A stretch of 64,000 nt of DNA from Paraspadella gotoi (lineage: Eukaryota > Chaetognatha): NCBI GenBank assembly GCA_051294375.1, contig CM119268.1, positions 18,120,005 through 18,184,004 of the forward strand, read 5' to 3'. Shown here piece after piece: positions 37,723-47,630 of the stretch. Both the position numbers and the translations under genes were made by a program. The notes under the pieces were generated by a model that was given only the letters and a program-made list of their open reading frames with translations, made no database searches and was not told the origin of the DNA. The stretch's first letter is position 1. Every line of letters begins with the position of its first letter.

Positions 37723-37723
<1 letters not shown>

Positions 37724-37756
<33 letters not shown>

Positions 37757-37758
37757 AG

Positions 37759-37802
<44 letters not shown>

Positions 37803-37806
37803 AGAG
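37724..37806. repeat. (GA)n tract
   Basis: GAGAGA with occasional GGAGAG, followed by purine-rich GGAGGA-type sequence up to about 37950. Confidence 0.9.
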
Positions 37807-38754
37807 GACGGCGGACGGCGGAGGAGTAGGGGAAAGAGGGAGAGGGGAAAGGAAGGATGGGAGGGAGAAAGGGAGTGAGAAGAAGAGGTAGAGAGAAGAA
37901 AAGAGATGAAGGGAGGAAAGGAAAAATGAGGGAGGAAGAAAGAAAAGATCAAAAATTTAAAGCGTTAGAAAATCAAAATGTTTTTTTTTTTCTAAATTTT
38001 AAAATATTTTAAAATATTTTTTTTATCTTTTGCATTATGTTTAATCTAATTATTTAATTATTTTAAAAAATGATAACGAGAATTCGGAAAGAAACTGGCG
38101 GTTGGGTCGGTTGGGACGCAGGGAGAGAATGGCGATGAAGAAATCTCCTAATTTTATTTGACGCGTCTTTCATTTTCTGTTATTAACGAGTTTCATTCAT
38201 GAGCCAAGACGAACGAGATTTGAATCGATGGCCGACGGCTGATCGGGGTAAGGGAAGGGGAAGGAAAGTTTCTGATTGGTAAGGTCAGAGGTTCGATGAG
38301 ATTGGTCCAGAGAGAAAATAGGTTTGGGTTTTTCGTTTTCTTTTTTACGAGGGACCAGGTGTAAGACTTAAGGAGACCGGCGAACTCAATCCAGGTTCGC
38401 GTCTATTTAGATGAAAAAAGTAAGGTCAGGTTCGAGAGGGGAAGGATATTTTTTTTTACTAAAGAAAAAATATAACTCGTAGTTTCCAGAAATTAAAAAG
38501 AAAAAAACCGAAAACCAAAAGTGGAAAAAAGGGAAAATTCAAAGCCAAAGCGGCGTCAAGAAAAACAATAGGAAAAACAAAACAACAACGACGAATTAGG
38601 GAAACCATTCGTATTTGTTAAAACAATTGTCTTTCTTCTTTCGATCGAAGTAGGTGATGATTTACAGTAATTGACTTAAGACAATGAAAAAAGACAAAGG
38701 ACAAAAAGACGAAAATTAAATTCTAGTTTTGCGGGGAATTATTGGCAGAAGGAA

Positions 38755-38756
<2 letters not shown>

Positions 38757-38793
<37 letters not shown>
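38757..38793. repeat. (CGT)n trinucleotide repeat
   Basis: About twelve CGT units. It encodes poly-Val, poly-Ser or poly-Arg depending on frame. Similar short CGT/GAC arrays lie near 5010, 11166, 29935, 31818, 34543 and at the 10-N gap at 37103. Confidence 0.9.
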
Positions 38794-39009
38794 TCGTTAT
38801 TACGTCAGAATTATTCTCATTATTTTCTCATTATTACGTCATTTTAAGAGGCGAAAAAAAAAGCGGGGGTCCGATTGCAGATGGCGCAGAGGTGAGGCCG
38901 GGTTGGGCGGAAGGGAAGGAGGCATTGGGTGGCTGAGACTCAGGGTAAAAACCTTTTGCGGTTGGACGCAAAAAGAAAAGATCAAAATTAGGGATAATTT
39001 GGTCAACGA

Positions 39010-39545
39010 CGCCGACAACAACAACAACGACGACTTTTTTTTTGAGGAGAAAAAGGGAAACGCGGTTAACCAGAATTCTGCAGGGGGTAAGAATAATCTT
39101 TAATTTGTTTTTGTTTAAGGTAACTTATGATAAATATATATATATATTTTTGTTTATAATTTGGCCTCAGTTGGGTTTTTTTTTCGTTTTTTAAATAAAA
39201 ACTTTAAAATGAGAGTTTTCAATGGAACCAAAGAAAGAAACTAAAATAAAAAAAAGAAATTGTGGGGGAAGAGCGTCACTTTTGCTCTTTTTTTTGGGGA
39301 GGGAAATCCAGTCGCTTTGAAAAGAGAAGGAAAACAAATTCGACAAAAGAATAATAAAAAAAATAATAAAAAGAAGGAAAAAGGCAAAATAAAGAAAAGA
39401 AAAGCTTCACCTTTGGAGAAGTCAAGCTGGGATAAGGGAGAGTAAACGAGAGTGAGAGCGAGAGACGGAATGAGACAGATCACTTTCGTTTTTTTATTCA
39501 CGGTTTTTTCTTCTCCGCTGAGAAAAAAAGAGAGAGATAACACAC
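39010..39545. repeat. Repeat set D, unit 1 (short, no foldback insertion)
   Basis: Runs from the CGACGACTTTTTTTT start through CGCGGTTAACCAGAATTC to the TTTTTTATTCACGG and GAGAGAGATA end. It lacks about 430 bp found in units 2 and 3, and it lacks the foldback insertion: the site reads straight through AAATAAAAACTTT at 39194-39206. Confidence 0.8.
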
Positions 39546-39713
39546 GACGACTTTTTTTTGAGGAGAAAAGGGAAACGCGTTAACCAGAATTCCTGCAGGG
39601 GTAGAATAATCTTATAATTTGTTTTTGTTTAGGTACTTAGATAAATATATATATATTATATTGTTTTAATTTGACCCTCAGTTGGGGTTTTTTTTCTTCG
39701 TTTTAAAATAAAA

Positions 39714-39922
39714 ACTGATGCGTTAATCCTTTCTTTTTCGGTTTGTTCATCAGGTATTAGAGAGAGCAAAGAATTTGAATTTTAACAAGATTTTATTAGT
39801 ATTGACATGTTTTCGGGCTGCTTATTCAAGCCTTCATCAGCATAATAAGGCTTGAAATAAGCAAGCCGAACAGTCGACTACAATAAAAAATCGTTGTTAA
39901 TTCAAATTCTTGCTCCTCTCCA
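39714..39922. mobile_element. Foldback insertion, copy in unit 2
   Basis: About 210 bp absent from unit 1. The outer arms AGAGAGAGCAAAGAATTTG and, inverted, TTCTTGCTC-CTCTCC pair, as do the inner arms with GGCTTG and CAAGCC. Flanking AAATAAAACT-like sequence stands on both sides and could be a target-site duplication of about 9-10 bp. It encodes no protein, so it would be a non-autonomous element. Confidence 0.6.
39808..39840 (-). ncRNA. Hammerhead-ribozyme-like core, degraded copy
   Basis: The minus strand reads CTGATGA, then AGGCTTGAATAAGCAGCCC, then GAAAAC. It is the same arrangement as at 40922-40954 with one extra A in the GAAA box and a weaker stem, so it looks less likely to be active. 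Confidence 0.35.
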
Positions 39923-40288
39923 AATAAAACTTTAAAATGAGAGTTTCATGAACCAAAGAAAGAACTAATAAAAAAAAGAAATTTGTGGGGAAGAAGCGCA
40001 CTTTGCCTCTTTTTTGGGAGGGAAATTCCAGATCGCTTTGAAAAGAGAAGGAAAACATTCGACAAAAGATAATAAAAAAATAAAAAGAAGAAAAGGCAAA
40101 ATAAAGAAAAGAAAAGCTTCACCTTTGAGAAGTCAGCTGGGATAAGGAGAGTAAACGAGATGTGAAGAGCGAGAGACGGAATAGACAGATCACTTTCGTT
40201 TTTTTTATTCACGTTTTCCTTCTACGCTGAAAAAGTGGATCGAATTTCGTTGAAGACGCAACAAAGTGAGTCGTTGAACACGAAATTT

Positions 40289-40327
<39 letters not shown>

Positions 40328-40339
40328 GAGAGAAAGAAG

Positions 40340-40379
<40 letters not shown>

Positions 40380-40476
40380 AAGAAAGACCAAAGAACCTAT
40401 AATTTTCTGAAGAAATTGTGAAAGTTTGACATTGTTGAGGCAAACTACAATTGGGTGAGTCGATGTTTACATTTCA

Positions 40477-40501
40477 NNNNNNNNNNNNNNNNNNNNNNNN
40501 N
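40477..40501. other. 25-N gap inside repeat set D, unit 2
   Basis: Exactly 25 N between ATTTCA and TGATTTTAAACAACAG. Unit 3 reads through the same place (TTTAATTCATGATTTTAAAC, near 41581-41600) with no extra sequence, so nothing real is missing. Confidence 0.9.
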
Positions 40502-40828
40502 TGATTTTAAACAACAGTGGTTAAGTTAAGCGCACATCTTGATTTTCTTCTCGCGCATTGTTTAGTGCATGAACGCATTATAGAATGTTTTCTTCGCGGC
40601 ACGGATTCATTATCGACTGTTTTTGCTAGAGAGAAAAAAAAGAGAGAGATAGACCACGACGACTTTTTTTTGAGGAGAAAAAGGGAAACGCGGTTAACCA
40701 AATTCTGCAGGGTAAGAATAATCTTTAATTTGTTTTGTTTAAGGTACTTTGATAAATATATATATATATATATTTGTTTTAATTTGACCCTCAGTTGGGT
40801 TTTTTTTCTTCGTTTTAAATAAAAACTT

Positions 40829-41040
40829 GATGCGTTAATCCTTTCTTTTTCGGTTTGTTCATAGGTATTAGAGAGAGCAAAGAATTTGAATTTTAACAGA
40901 TTTTTATTAGTAGTTGGACATGTTTCGGCTTGCTTATTTCAAAGCCTTCATCAGCATAATGAAGGCTTGAAATAAGCAAGCCGAACATGTCCACTACAAT
41001 AAAAAATCGTTGTAAATTCAAAATTCTTTGCTCTCTCCAA
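40829..41040. mobile_element. Foldback insertion, copy in unit 3
   Basis: About 212 bp, better preserved than the unit 2 copy. The arms of about 80 bp (40868-40954 and 40960-41040) are nearly complementary. AAATAAAAACTT precedes it and AATAAAACTT follows it, while unit 1 has this sequence once. That gives a filled and an empty site inside one window. The 5' 35 bp (TGATGCGTTAATCC onward) lie outside the inverted repeat. Confidence 0.65.
40922..40954 (-). ncRNA. Hammerhead-ribozyme-like core in the foldback element
   Basis: The minus strand reads CTGATGA, a stem-loop AGGCTT...AAGCC with a 5-bp GGCTT/AAGCC stem, then GAAAC followed by ATGTCC. CTGATGA plus stem II plus GAAA is the conserved catalytic core of hammerhead ribozymes. 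ACATGTC after GAA could form the very short stem III and the C cleavage site seen in retroelement-borne versions. One A lies between CTGATGA and the stem, more than the strict consensus, and stem I pairing is not convincing. The plus-strand arm carries a defective version (ATAATGA and GAAC). Activity is untested. Confidence 0.45.
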
Positions 41041-41713
41041 ATAAAACTTTAAAAATGAGAGTTTCATGGAACCAAAGAAAGAAACTAAATAAAAAAAAGA
41101 AATTGTGGGGAGAAGCGTCACTTTGCCTTTTTTTGGGAGGGAAATTCCAGATCGCTTTGAAAAGAGAAGGAAACATTCGACAAAAGATAATAAAAAATAA
41201 AAGAAGGAAAAGGCAAAATAAAGAAAGAAAGCTTCACCTTTGGAGAAGCAAGCTGGGATAAGAGGAGAGTAAACGAGATGTGAGAGCGAGAGACGGAATG
41301 AGACAGACACTTTCGTTTTTTTTATTCACGTTTTCTTCTCGCTGAAAAAGTGGATCGAATTTCGTGAAGACGCAAACAAGTTGAGTCGTTGACACAAATT
41401 TGAAAGAGAGAGAGAGAGGAGAGAGAGAAAGAGAGAGAGAGAGAGAGAAGAAGAGAGGAGAAGAGAGAGAGAGAGAGAGAGAAGAGAGAAAGAAAGAAAT
41501 AACAAAGAACCTAATAATTTTCTGAAGAAATTGTGAAAAGTTTGACATTGTTAGCAAACTACCAATTGGGTGAGTCGATGTTTAATTCATGATTTTAAAC
41601 AACAGTGTTAGAGTTAACGCACATCTGATTTTCTTCTCGCGCATTGTTTAGTGCATGAACGCATTATAGAATTTTCTCTTCGCGGCACGGATTCATGTAT
41701 CGACGTTTTTGCT

Positions 41714-41747
<34 letters not shown>

Positions 41748-41758
41748 AGAGAGAGAGA

Positions 41759-41802
<44 letters not shown>

Positions 41803-41827
41803 NNNNNNNNNNNNNNNNNNNNNNNNN
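41803..41827. other. 25-N gap in a GA tract
   Basis: Exactly 25 N with GA repeat on both sides, separating repeat set D from unique sequence. Confidence 0.95.
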
Positions 41828-42625
41828 GAGAGAGAGAGCAAGCTTTCTCCGTCCCCACGCGACCGAATCTCTGAGTTCGCCCCGCTACGACGCGTGCTAA
41901 AACTCGGTATCTGGTCCCCTTCCCCTCAGGGGGAAAAACCTTTGGGGAAGGGGATTGAGAAAAGGGTGAGAGGGGAAGGGGAGAAGATTCGGGTGAGGGT
42001 CTGATTGCGGAGGTGGGGAAAATTGAGGTAATGTAGAGGTTAAGAACAAAGGGAGTGAGAGGATGAGCTAATTTAAACTTTCTTAATGAACTTTTTTTTA
42101 AAGTTGACAATTATAGTATTGAAATTTTAAAAAAACATTTTTTTTACGTCACAAAAAGTTTACTATTCTCTTCGTTTGGTGAAGTTTTAGAAAAAAAAGT
42201 TGAGCCTCTTGAACTGATTTTCAAGTGGACGACGAACGAAAACCATAAGTTTATGATGGATAATTGTGGAAGAAATATGGCGATGAAGTAGAGGATAAAA
42301 GAAAGAAGAAAAGAAAAGTTAGTCGAGAGAAAAAGAAACAAAAAGTAAAAGAGGTTAAAAGAAGAAAAAGTGAAAATATGAAAAAAGAAAGGATCCAAAG
42401 ACCGAATGTTGGGTCGAGGGCCGCCTAATTTTGACGAAGAAAGAGTGATTAATGAAAGGAAAGGTCGACCACATAGAATATGCCGAGATGCTGCACCGTG
42501 TATGAGATGCGGTGCGTGGGCCGTCCTGCTGAAACGAGGGGGGCGTGGCTTATGATGCCGAAATGCCTTAATTATCCAATCGTCCTGACGAGCTGTCCCG
42601 AATTTAAGGAATAGAAAAGACCCTG

Positions 42626-42691
<66 letters not shown>

Positions 42692-43297
42692 CCCACGGGG
42701 TTGGGCTTCTCTGTTGGGCTCTACGGCCCGAGGGGCAAAGTCCATTTAGGGTTCGTGGGGATTCCTCGCACGTTTCAAAATTCGAGTTTAATTTTTGTCG
42801 ACGCGTTTAAAAAAAAAAATGATATTCCTGCAATAATTGTTAATATTTAGGGTATAACTAAGAGTGATAGATAATTCCTAAGATATATAATTAAATCAAA
42901 GAAATATTTTATGCTTTATTTAGGTATCTTTGTATTTTATCTTAAATTAAGGTTGTCAAATTTGGACCTCATTTACATATTTCAATGACAAAATGACTCT
43001 CGTCGACTGAACGAAGTCAAAACATATTCGCTTTCCCATCGAAATTCATCTTATTTGTCTCTGTCTCTGTCCTCCTCTTCTCCCCGTCTCTGTCTCTGTC
43101 CTCGTCTCGTGAAAAAAAAAAAGAAAAGCGCCATGGATCTCGAGGAAAGAATAACCCCGGGGGGAGAGGAGGTCACGAGAGGTCGTTGACAACGAGATCG
43201 ATGACATTAGTGACAGCAATGAGAGAGACAGAGACAGGGAAGATCGATGACAAAGGACGAGGGTTTATGTCGCCGATGGAGATAGTGGACAAACAAT

Positions 43298-43362
<65 letters not shown>

Positions 43363-43494
43363 ATTTTCCGTCTTCCTTAGGTTTTCCTTTCTGTTTATTT
43401 ACATCTTATTAAAACAGAAGAAAAAGCAAAACAAACAAAAAGCGATCCCTTAAGAGAATGGATGAATAACTCGGTGAAATGGAAAGGCAAGGTC

Positions 43495-43588
<94 letters not shown>

Positions 43589-43787
43589 AAGAGCGAATGA
43601 GGAAAAACTGCTTTTGCTGTCAGATATGTTGTGTTTACATAAAGTAAAAAACCTTCTTTGATTTGTTTGACAGTTTTTCTTTTTTTAAAAAAGACATTGT
43701 AAGTTTATACATTCTCGACATTGAAAAAAGGCTGTTGTTTTCATTCTGTCGCTGACATATTTATGAACTGAAAGAGAGAGAGAGAGA

Positions 43788-43845
<58 letters not shown>

Positions 43846-43996
43846 AGAGTTCCCCCTTTTTTTGCATTGTTACTTCATCGATGAAGGAAAGAGATAATTC
43901 GGAAAATGGACAAAAAAATCCAAAAACTTTTTCCCCCCATTTTTGTCTCTTGAGGGTAGAGGTAGAGAAAAAAAGAAAGAAAGAGAGAAAGAAAGA

Positions 43997-44031
<35 letters not shown>

Positions 44032-44032
44032 C

Positions 44033-44067
<35 letters not shown>

Positions 44068-45319
44068 AGAGAGAAAGAAGAAAAGGCAGCACTCATTAGA
44101 TAAGTGATCAAAGACAACGAGACCACCCAGTGTTCGGTCGCGCTGGGTAAGTAGGGTGTGAGTGATGAAAAGATTGAGTGATTGAACATTAATTTTTTTG
44201 GTCTGCCTAATGGACAATATAATTAATAATTTAAATCCTTTAATAAATTTAGCATAACAGTATAAGCAAATATTCAATTATTTATGTAGTATATATCCTT
44301 TATAAATCTGTCAAATTTTAAAATATTTTTTTTATTTTTAAAGGAACTGATTTGGATCGGCTGTAAAAAACTAAGAAAACTTTATATAATATATGTTATA
44401 TGATATTTTAATGGTTTTAAGAACACAAAATGAACTATAAACGTTTAATCATATACAAGTTTCTATACAGAGAAATTAAAAAAGTCGTAGATAATTTTTT
44501 ACCGCTTTTTCTTAATTTTAAAACATTGATAGATGACAAGAATTTTGATAACATGTTTTATATTTTTGATTCATACTTTTTTTTTGAAGAATCTGATTCT
44601 TTTATTAAAAGTTTCATTAAAATTAATTTTTAAAATTTAACAATTTTTATAAGGATAATTACTACAAAATACCTATTATATTTTACTATTCTGTTCCCGA
44701 GATAATATGAAACAAAATATTTTTTGTACTAGTTAATCATAACTATCTCAACATCTAAATATCAATTGTTCGATCATTCAATAAATTTCTTTGTTCTTGA
44801 GATGTCTTCCACTCTACTGGGTAGGTCTACGCTAAGGTGGGCGAGTGGACAACCTCGTTTGACAAGGCGGAGATATTAACGACTCGGAATATTAATCGAT
44901 TCCTACCTGGCGATAAAATGAGGAAATTTGATATTGGAAGTGAGACGAGAGAGAAATTGACTTACAGCGGTTTGCAAACTATGAGATTGATAAATTCGAA
45001 TAAAAAAAGATTAATTTTACTAATATTCCGAGAAAATCAGTTGACAATTATCTATATATTAATTTTAAGATTTTTCTTCCGAGGTTTTCTTTTAAAGTTA
45101 TGTTTTTTTAATTTTTAATTTAAAAGAAGTTTCTTCAGAAGATATTTCCTGCCCAGGCCATCTCGGATTTTTCTGCATCCGCGCGATTAAGTGTGAAAAA
45201 ACCGAGAAATTTCGTTTTAAGTAAAGAAGAAAGTTTAAACACGAAGTTGAGAAGGATAAACTAAACTTAAGCTCCCCTGCTTTTTTTTTCCCAGGAGGTG
45301 AGTAAAGTGAAAGGTAAGT

Positions 45320-45442
45320 TCATCTCACTCTCGTTCTGTGTGGCTCAATTTTCAAAATCCTTTTGGCGTCTCTTGCCGTGACGTCATAGTCGGCGTTGGT
45401 GTCATCGTCTTGTCGGGGTTTTCGTCCGTCATTGTCATCCAT
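45320..45442 (-). CDS. Small acidic open frame, doubtful
   Basis: Forty codons start at ATG 45442 on the minus strand and read MDDNDGRKPRQDDDTNADYD, then VTARDAKRILKIEPHRTRVR and a stop. The composition is charged and varied, not a pure repeat. A perfect cyclic-AMP response element, TGACGTCA, lies inside it (about 45379-45386) and could instead be regulatory. It may be a small exon or chance. Confidence 0.2.
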   Translation of the reverse strand: MDDNDGRKPRQDDDTNADYDVTARDAKRILKIEPHRTRVR

Positions 45443-46120
45443 CGTCGTCTCGTTGTTGTCAACTTGTCAGCGTTGTTCTTTTTTTCCCGTTTATTTACTT
45501 TTACTACGACTCGTTACTTTAATGAATCTTTTATTATTATTATTTTTTATTATTATTATTTTTGTTTCAGTGAGCGTTGATTTTTGAACTTAGGACAGGG
45601 AAAGAGAGAGTTTAACAAAGAGAAAGAATGTGCCAAAATTTAAATCGCCCCCAAAAGGGCAGAAAAACAAAAACCCGAAAAATTCCAAGAGATTTTCAAA
45701 TTCAGTTCTTCCCCCAAAACAATTCTCCAGAATTAAACCGTGGGCGAAGAAAAAGTTGAAAAACAATCGTGACTTTTTTGCGCCAAAAAAAATATATTTT
45801 TGCAAGAAGGCTGACGAGAACCAAAACCGGGAATTCTTGACATTCAGAAATCGGTCGGGGTGACCCTATTCGGAACCTAATGAAATAACATATTGGAGGG
45901 TATCAAAGAATACTCATCGGACTTAGCTATCAAAATTGTCAGTTTTTTTTCATTTAACAGTGACAAAGAAAACAGAATTACTGTTTATAGCAAGTGAAGA
46001 ACGAAGTTAAAAAAAAATGCAGATTGCAGAAAACTAAACTAAAATTTGAAATTGGGGAAAATTTACTTTTCTAAAACGTAATTTTTTTTGTTTCAAGGCA
46101 ATGGATAAAATAGGCAAGAT

Positions 46121-46176
46121 AGCTTATTTATTAAATGATTGGATAATTTTTTTATTGGTAGTACCAATTTCATAAT
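46121..46176 (-). repeat. Dispersed repeat, member 2 (inverted)
   Basis: The minus strand reads ATGAAATTGGTACTACCAAT then AAAAAAATTATCCAATCATT, matching 35221-35272 over about 50 bp with few changes. Confidence 0.55.
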
Positions 46177-46440
46177 TGTGATTTCTTATTTGTTGAGCAT
46201 ATAGCGACGCAAAACAGGACTTTCGTAAAAAGAAAATCAAAATAGGAAGACAAAAAAAAACCGAAAAGAAAAACAAAACTGGGTTAGGAATCGAGGGTCG
46301 AGACTCAAACCCAACACCGATAAAGAATAACAATGGCTTTTGTCCCTCGGAGCTAAGCCGATCCTAAGCCCGAGGCATCTCCCTCGAAAAAAATAATTAC
46401 AATAATCGAGAGAAGGATTCGGGAAAGGGGAACGAACTCG

Positions 46441-46632
46441 ACGAACGAACGAACGAACGAACGAACGAAGGAACGAACGAAGCGAACGAACGAACGAACG
46501 AAACGAACGAACGACGTAGAACGAACGAACGAACGAACGAACGAACGAACGAACGAAGGAACGAACAAACGAACGAACGAACGAACGAACGAACGAACGA
46601 ACGAACGAAGACGAACGAACGAACGAACGAAA
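46441..46632. repeat. (CGAA)n tetranucleotide array
   Basis: CGAA units with single-base slips. The minus-strand frames of FVRSFVRS type are this repeat. A shorter version starts the second copy at 54294-54329. Confidence 0.95.
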
Positions 46633-47253
46633 AAGAACAAATGAGCAGACGGAAAAAAAGACGTCGCGTCCAATTTCCCACAGAAGGAAAAGTTTTATGA
46701 AGTGATCTTCGAACTTTTGTAAGAGGTCAAGGGTTGTAAGAGGCTTGTTTTTTGAGAAGGCAAGCATCCGGATACAACGCAAGCAAGAGAGAGGAAGAAA
46801 GAACGAAAGAAAGAAAGAAAGAAAGAAAGAGAGAAAGAAAGAAAGAAAGAAAAAAGAAAGAAAGAAGAAAGAGTAGAGAAGAGAAAAGAAGAAAGAAAGA
46901 AGAAAGAAAGAAAGAAAAGAAAGAAAGAAAGAAAAGAAGATAGAAGAAAAGGATAGATAGATGCCGTTGCAAGGGCGGGAAATTTCAAACAAAAGGCGAG
47001 AAGGGGGGGGGAAAGATTTTTCGTGAATGGAAGGAGGCCGAATAAAAAAGAGAAATCAGAGGAATGAAAACAAGAGGTGAGAGATCTCATCGAGAGAAAA
47101 CAAAGGAGAGAAAGAAACGAGATTGTTTCGAAGAAACGGGAGACTAATTGGGGACGGATCGCGGAGCGTAGTAGTGACTAATTGGGGACAGATCGCGAGC
47201 AGGTAGTCAGCGGGACGGGATCGGAATGGGTTGCGGCGACCAGCGGGATGATC

Positions 47254-47271
47254 GGGTCACCTGGGTGACCT
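47254..47271. promoter_or_regulatory. GGGTCA inverted repeat (left copy)
   Basis: GGGTCACCTGGGTGACCT contains a GGGTCA half-site and the reverse complement of AGGTCA, arranged as a palindrome. Half-sites of this form are bound by nuclear receptors. The same string is intact in the right copy at 54945-54962. No promoter next to it is proven. Confidence 0.3.
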
Positions 47272-47515
47272 CAGGAGGTAAAATGCTTTGGTCAAGTAGC
47301 TGAAGAGAGAAGGAATGTCGATTCGTATGGTTGTTTTTACTAAATAAACAGCTATATCAATAGATTATTTTTTTTCCCACCGAAATTGAATAAACTATTC
47401 AAATTATTTGTTGCACAGCGTAAAGTTTAAAACTTTAAAAAGGTCAAAAATTTCGTCGAATCGAGAAAAACAAATAAACATCAAAGTTTATATTCGTGTC
47501 GATCGATGAAGATCT

Positions 47516-47552
<37 letters not shown>

Positions 47553-47575
47553 TCTCCTCTCTTCTCTCTCTCTCA

Positions 47576-47630
<55 letters not shown>

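Larger units (their letters stand above)
39546..40645. repeat. Repeat set D, unit 2
   Basis: Same start as unit 1, but carries the foldback insertion at 39714-39922, a GA tract at 40291-40383 and a 25-N gap at 40477-40501. No gene is visible. Confidence 0.8.
40646..41802. repeat. Repeat set D, unit 3
   Basis: Matches unit 2 over its whole length with small indels, including the foldback insertion (40829-41040) and a GA tract (41406-41492). It ends in a longer GA tract that runs into a 25-N gap. Confidence 0.8.
41828..46440. other. Unique stretch rich in GA and TC tracts, no supported gene
   Basis: It holds TC repeats at 42629-42688, GA repeats at 43302-43358, 43498-43590, 43771-43850 and about 44008-44080, a 10-bp-stem inverted repeat near 41919-41954 (CCCCTTCCCC and GGGGAAGGGG) and long AT-rich parts. 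A 67-codon AT-rich frame at 44430-44633 and a 93-codon frame at 44837-45118 have ordinary amino-acid composition but no recognisable motif and no splice support. Confidence 0.4.

Noticed and set aside
42585-42603. CTGACGAG...CCCGAAT near 42585 as another hammerhead core
   Set aside because: The GAA box is followed by T instead of A, stem II does not pair, and no stem III or cleavage site is found.
44430-44633. 67-codon AT-rich frame as a small gene
   Set aside because: Ordinary AT-rich codons, no motif, no splice or promoter signal, no second copy to compare.
46441-46632. Regular CGAA array as a CRISPR-like or satellite array
   Set aside because: It is a simple tetranucleotide microsatellite without spacers.
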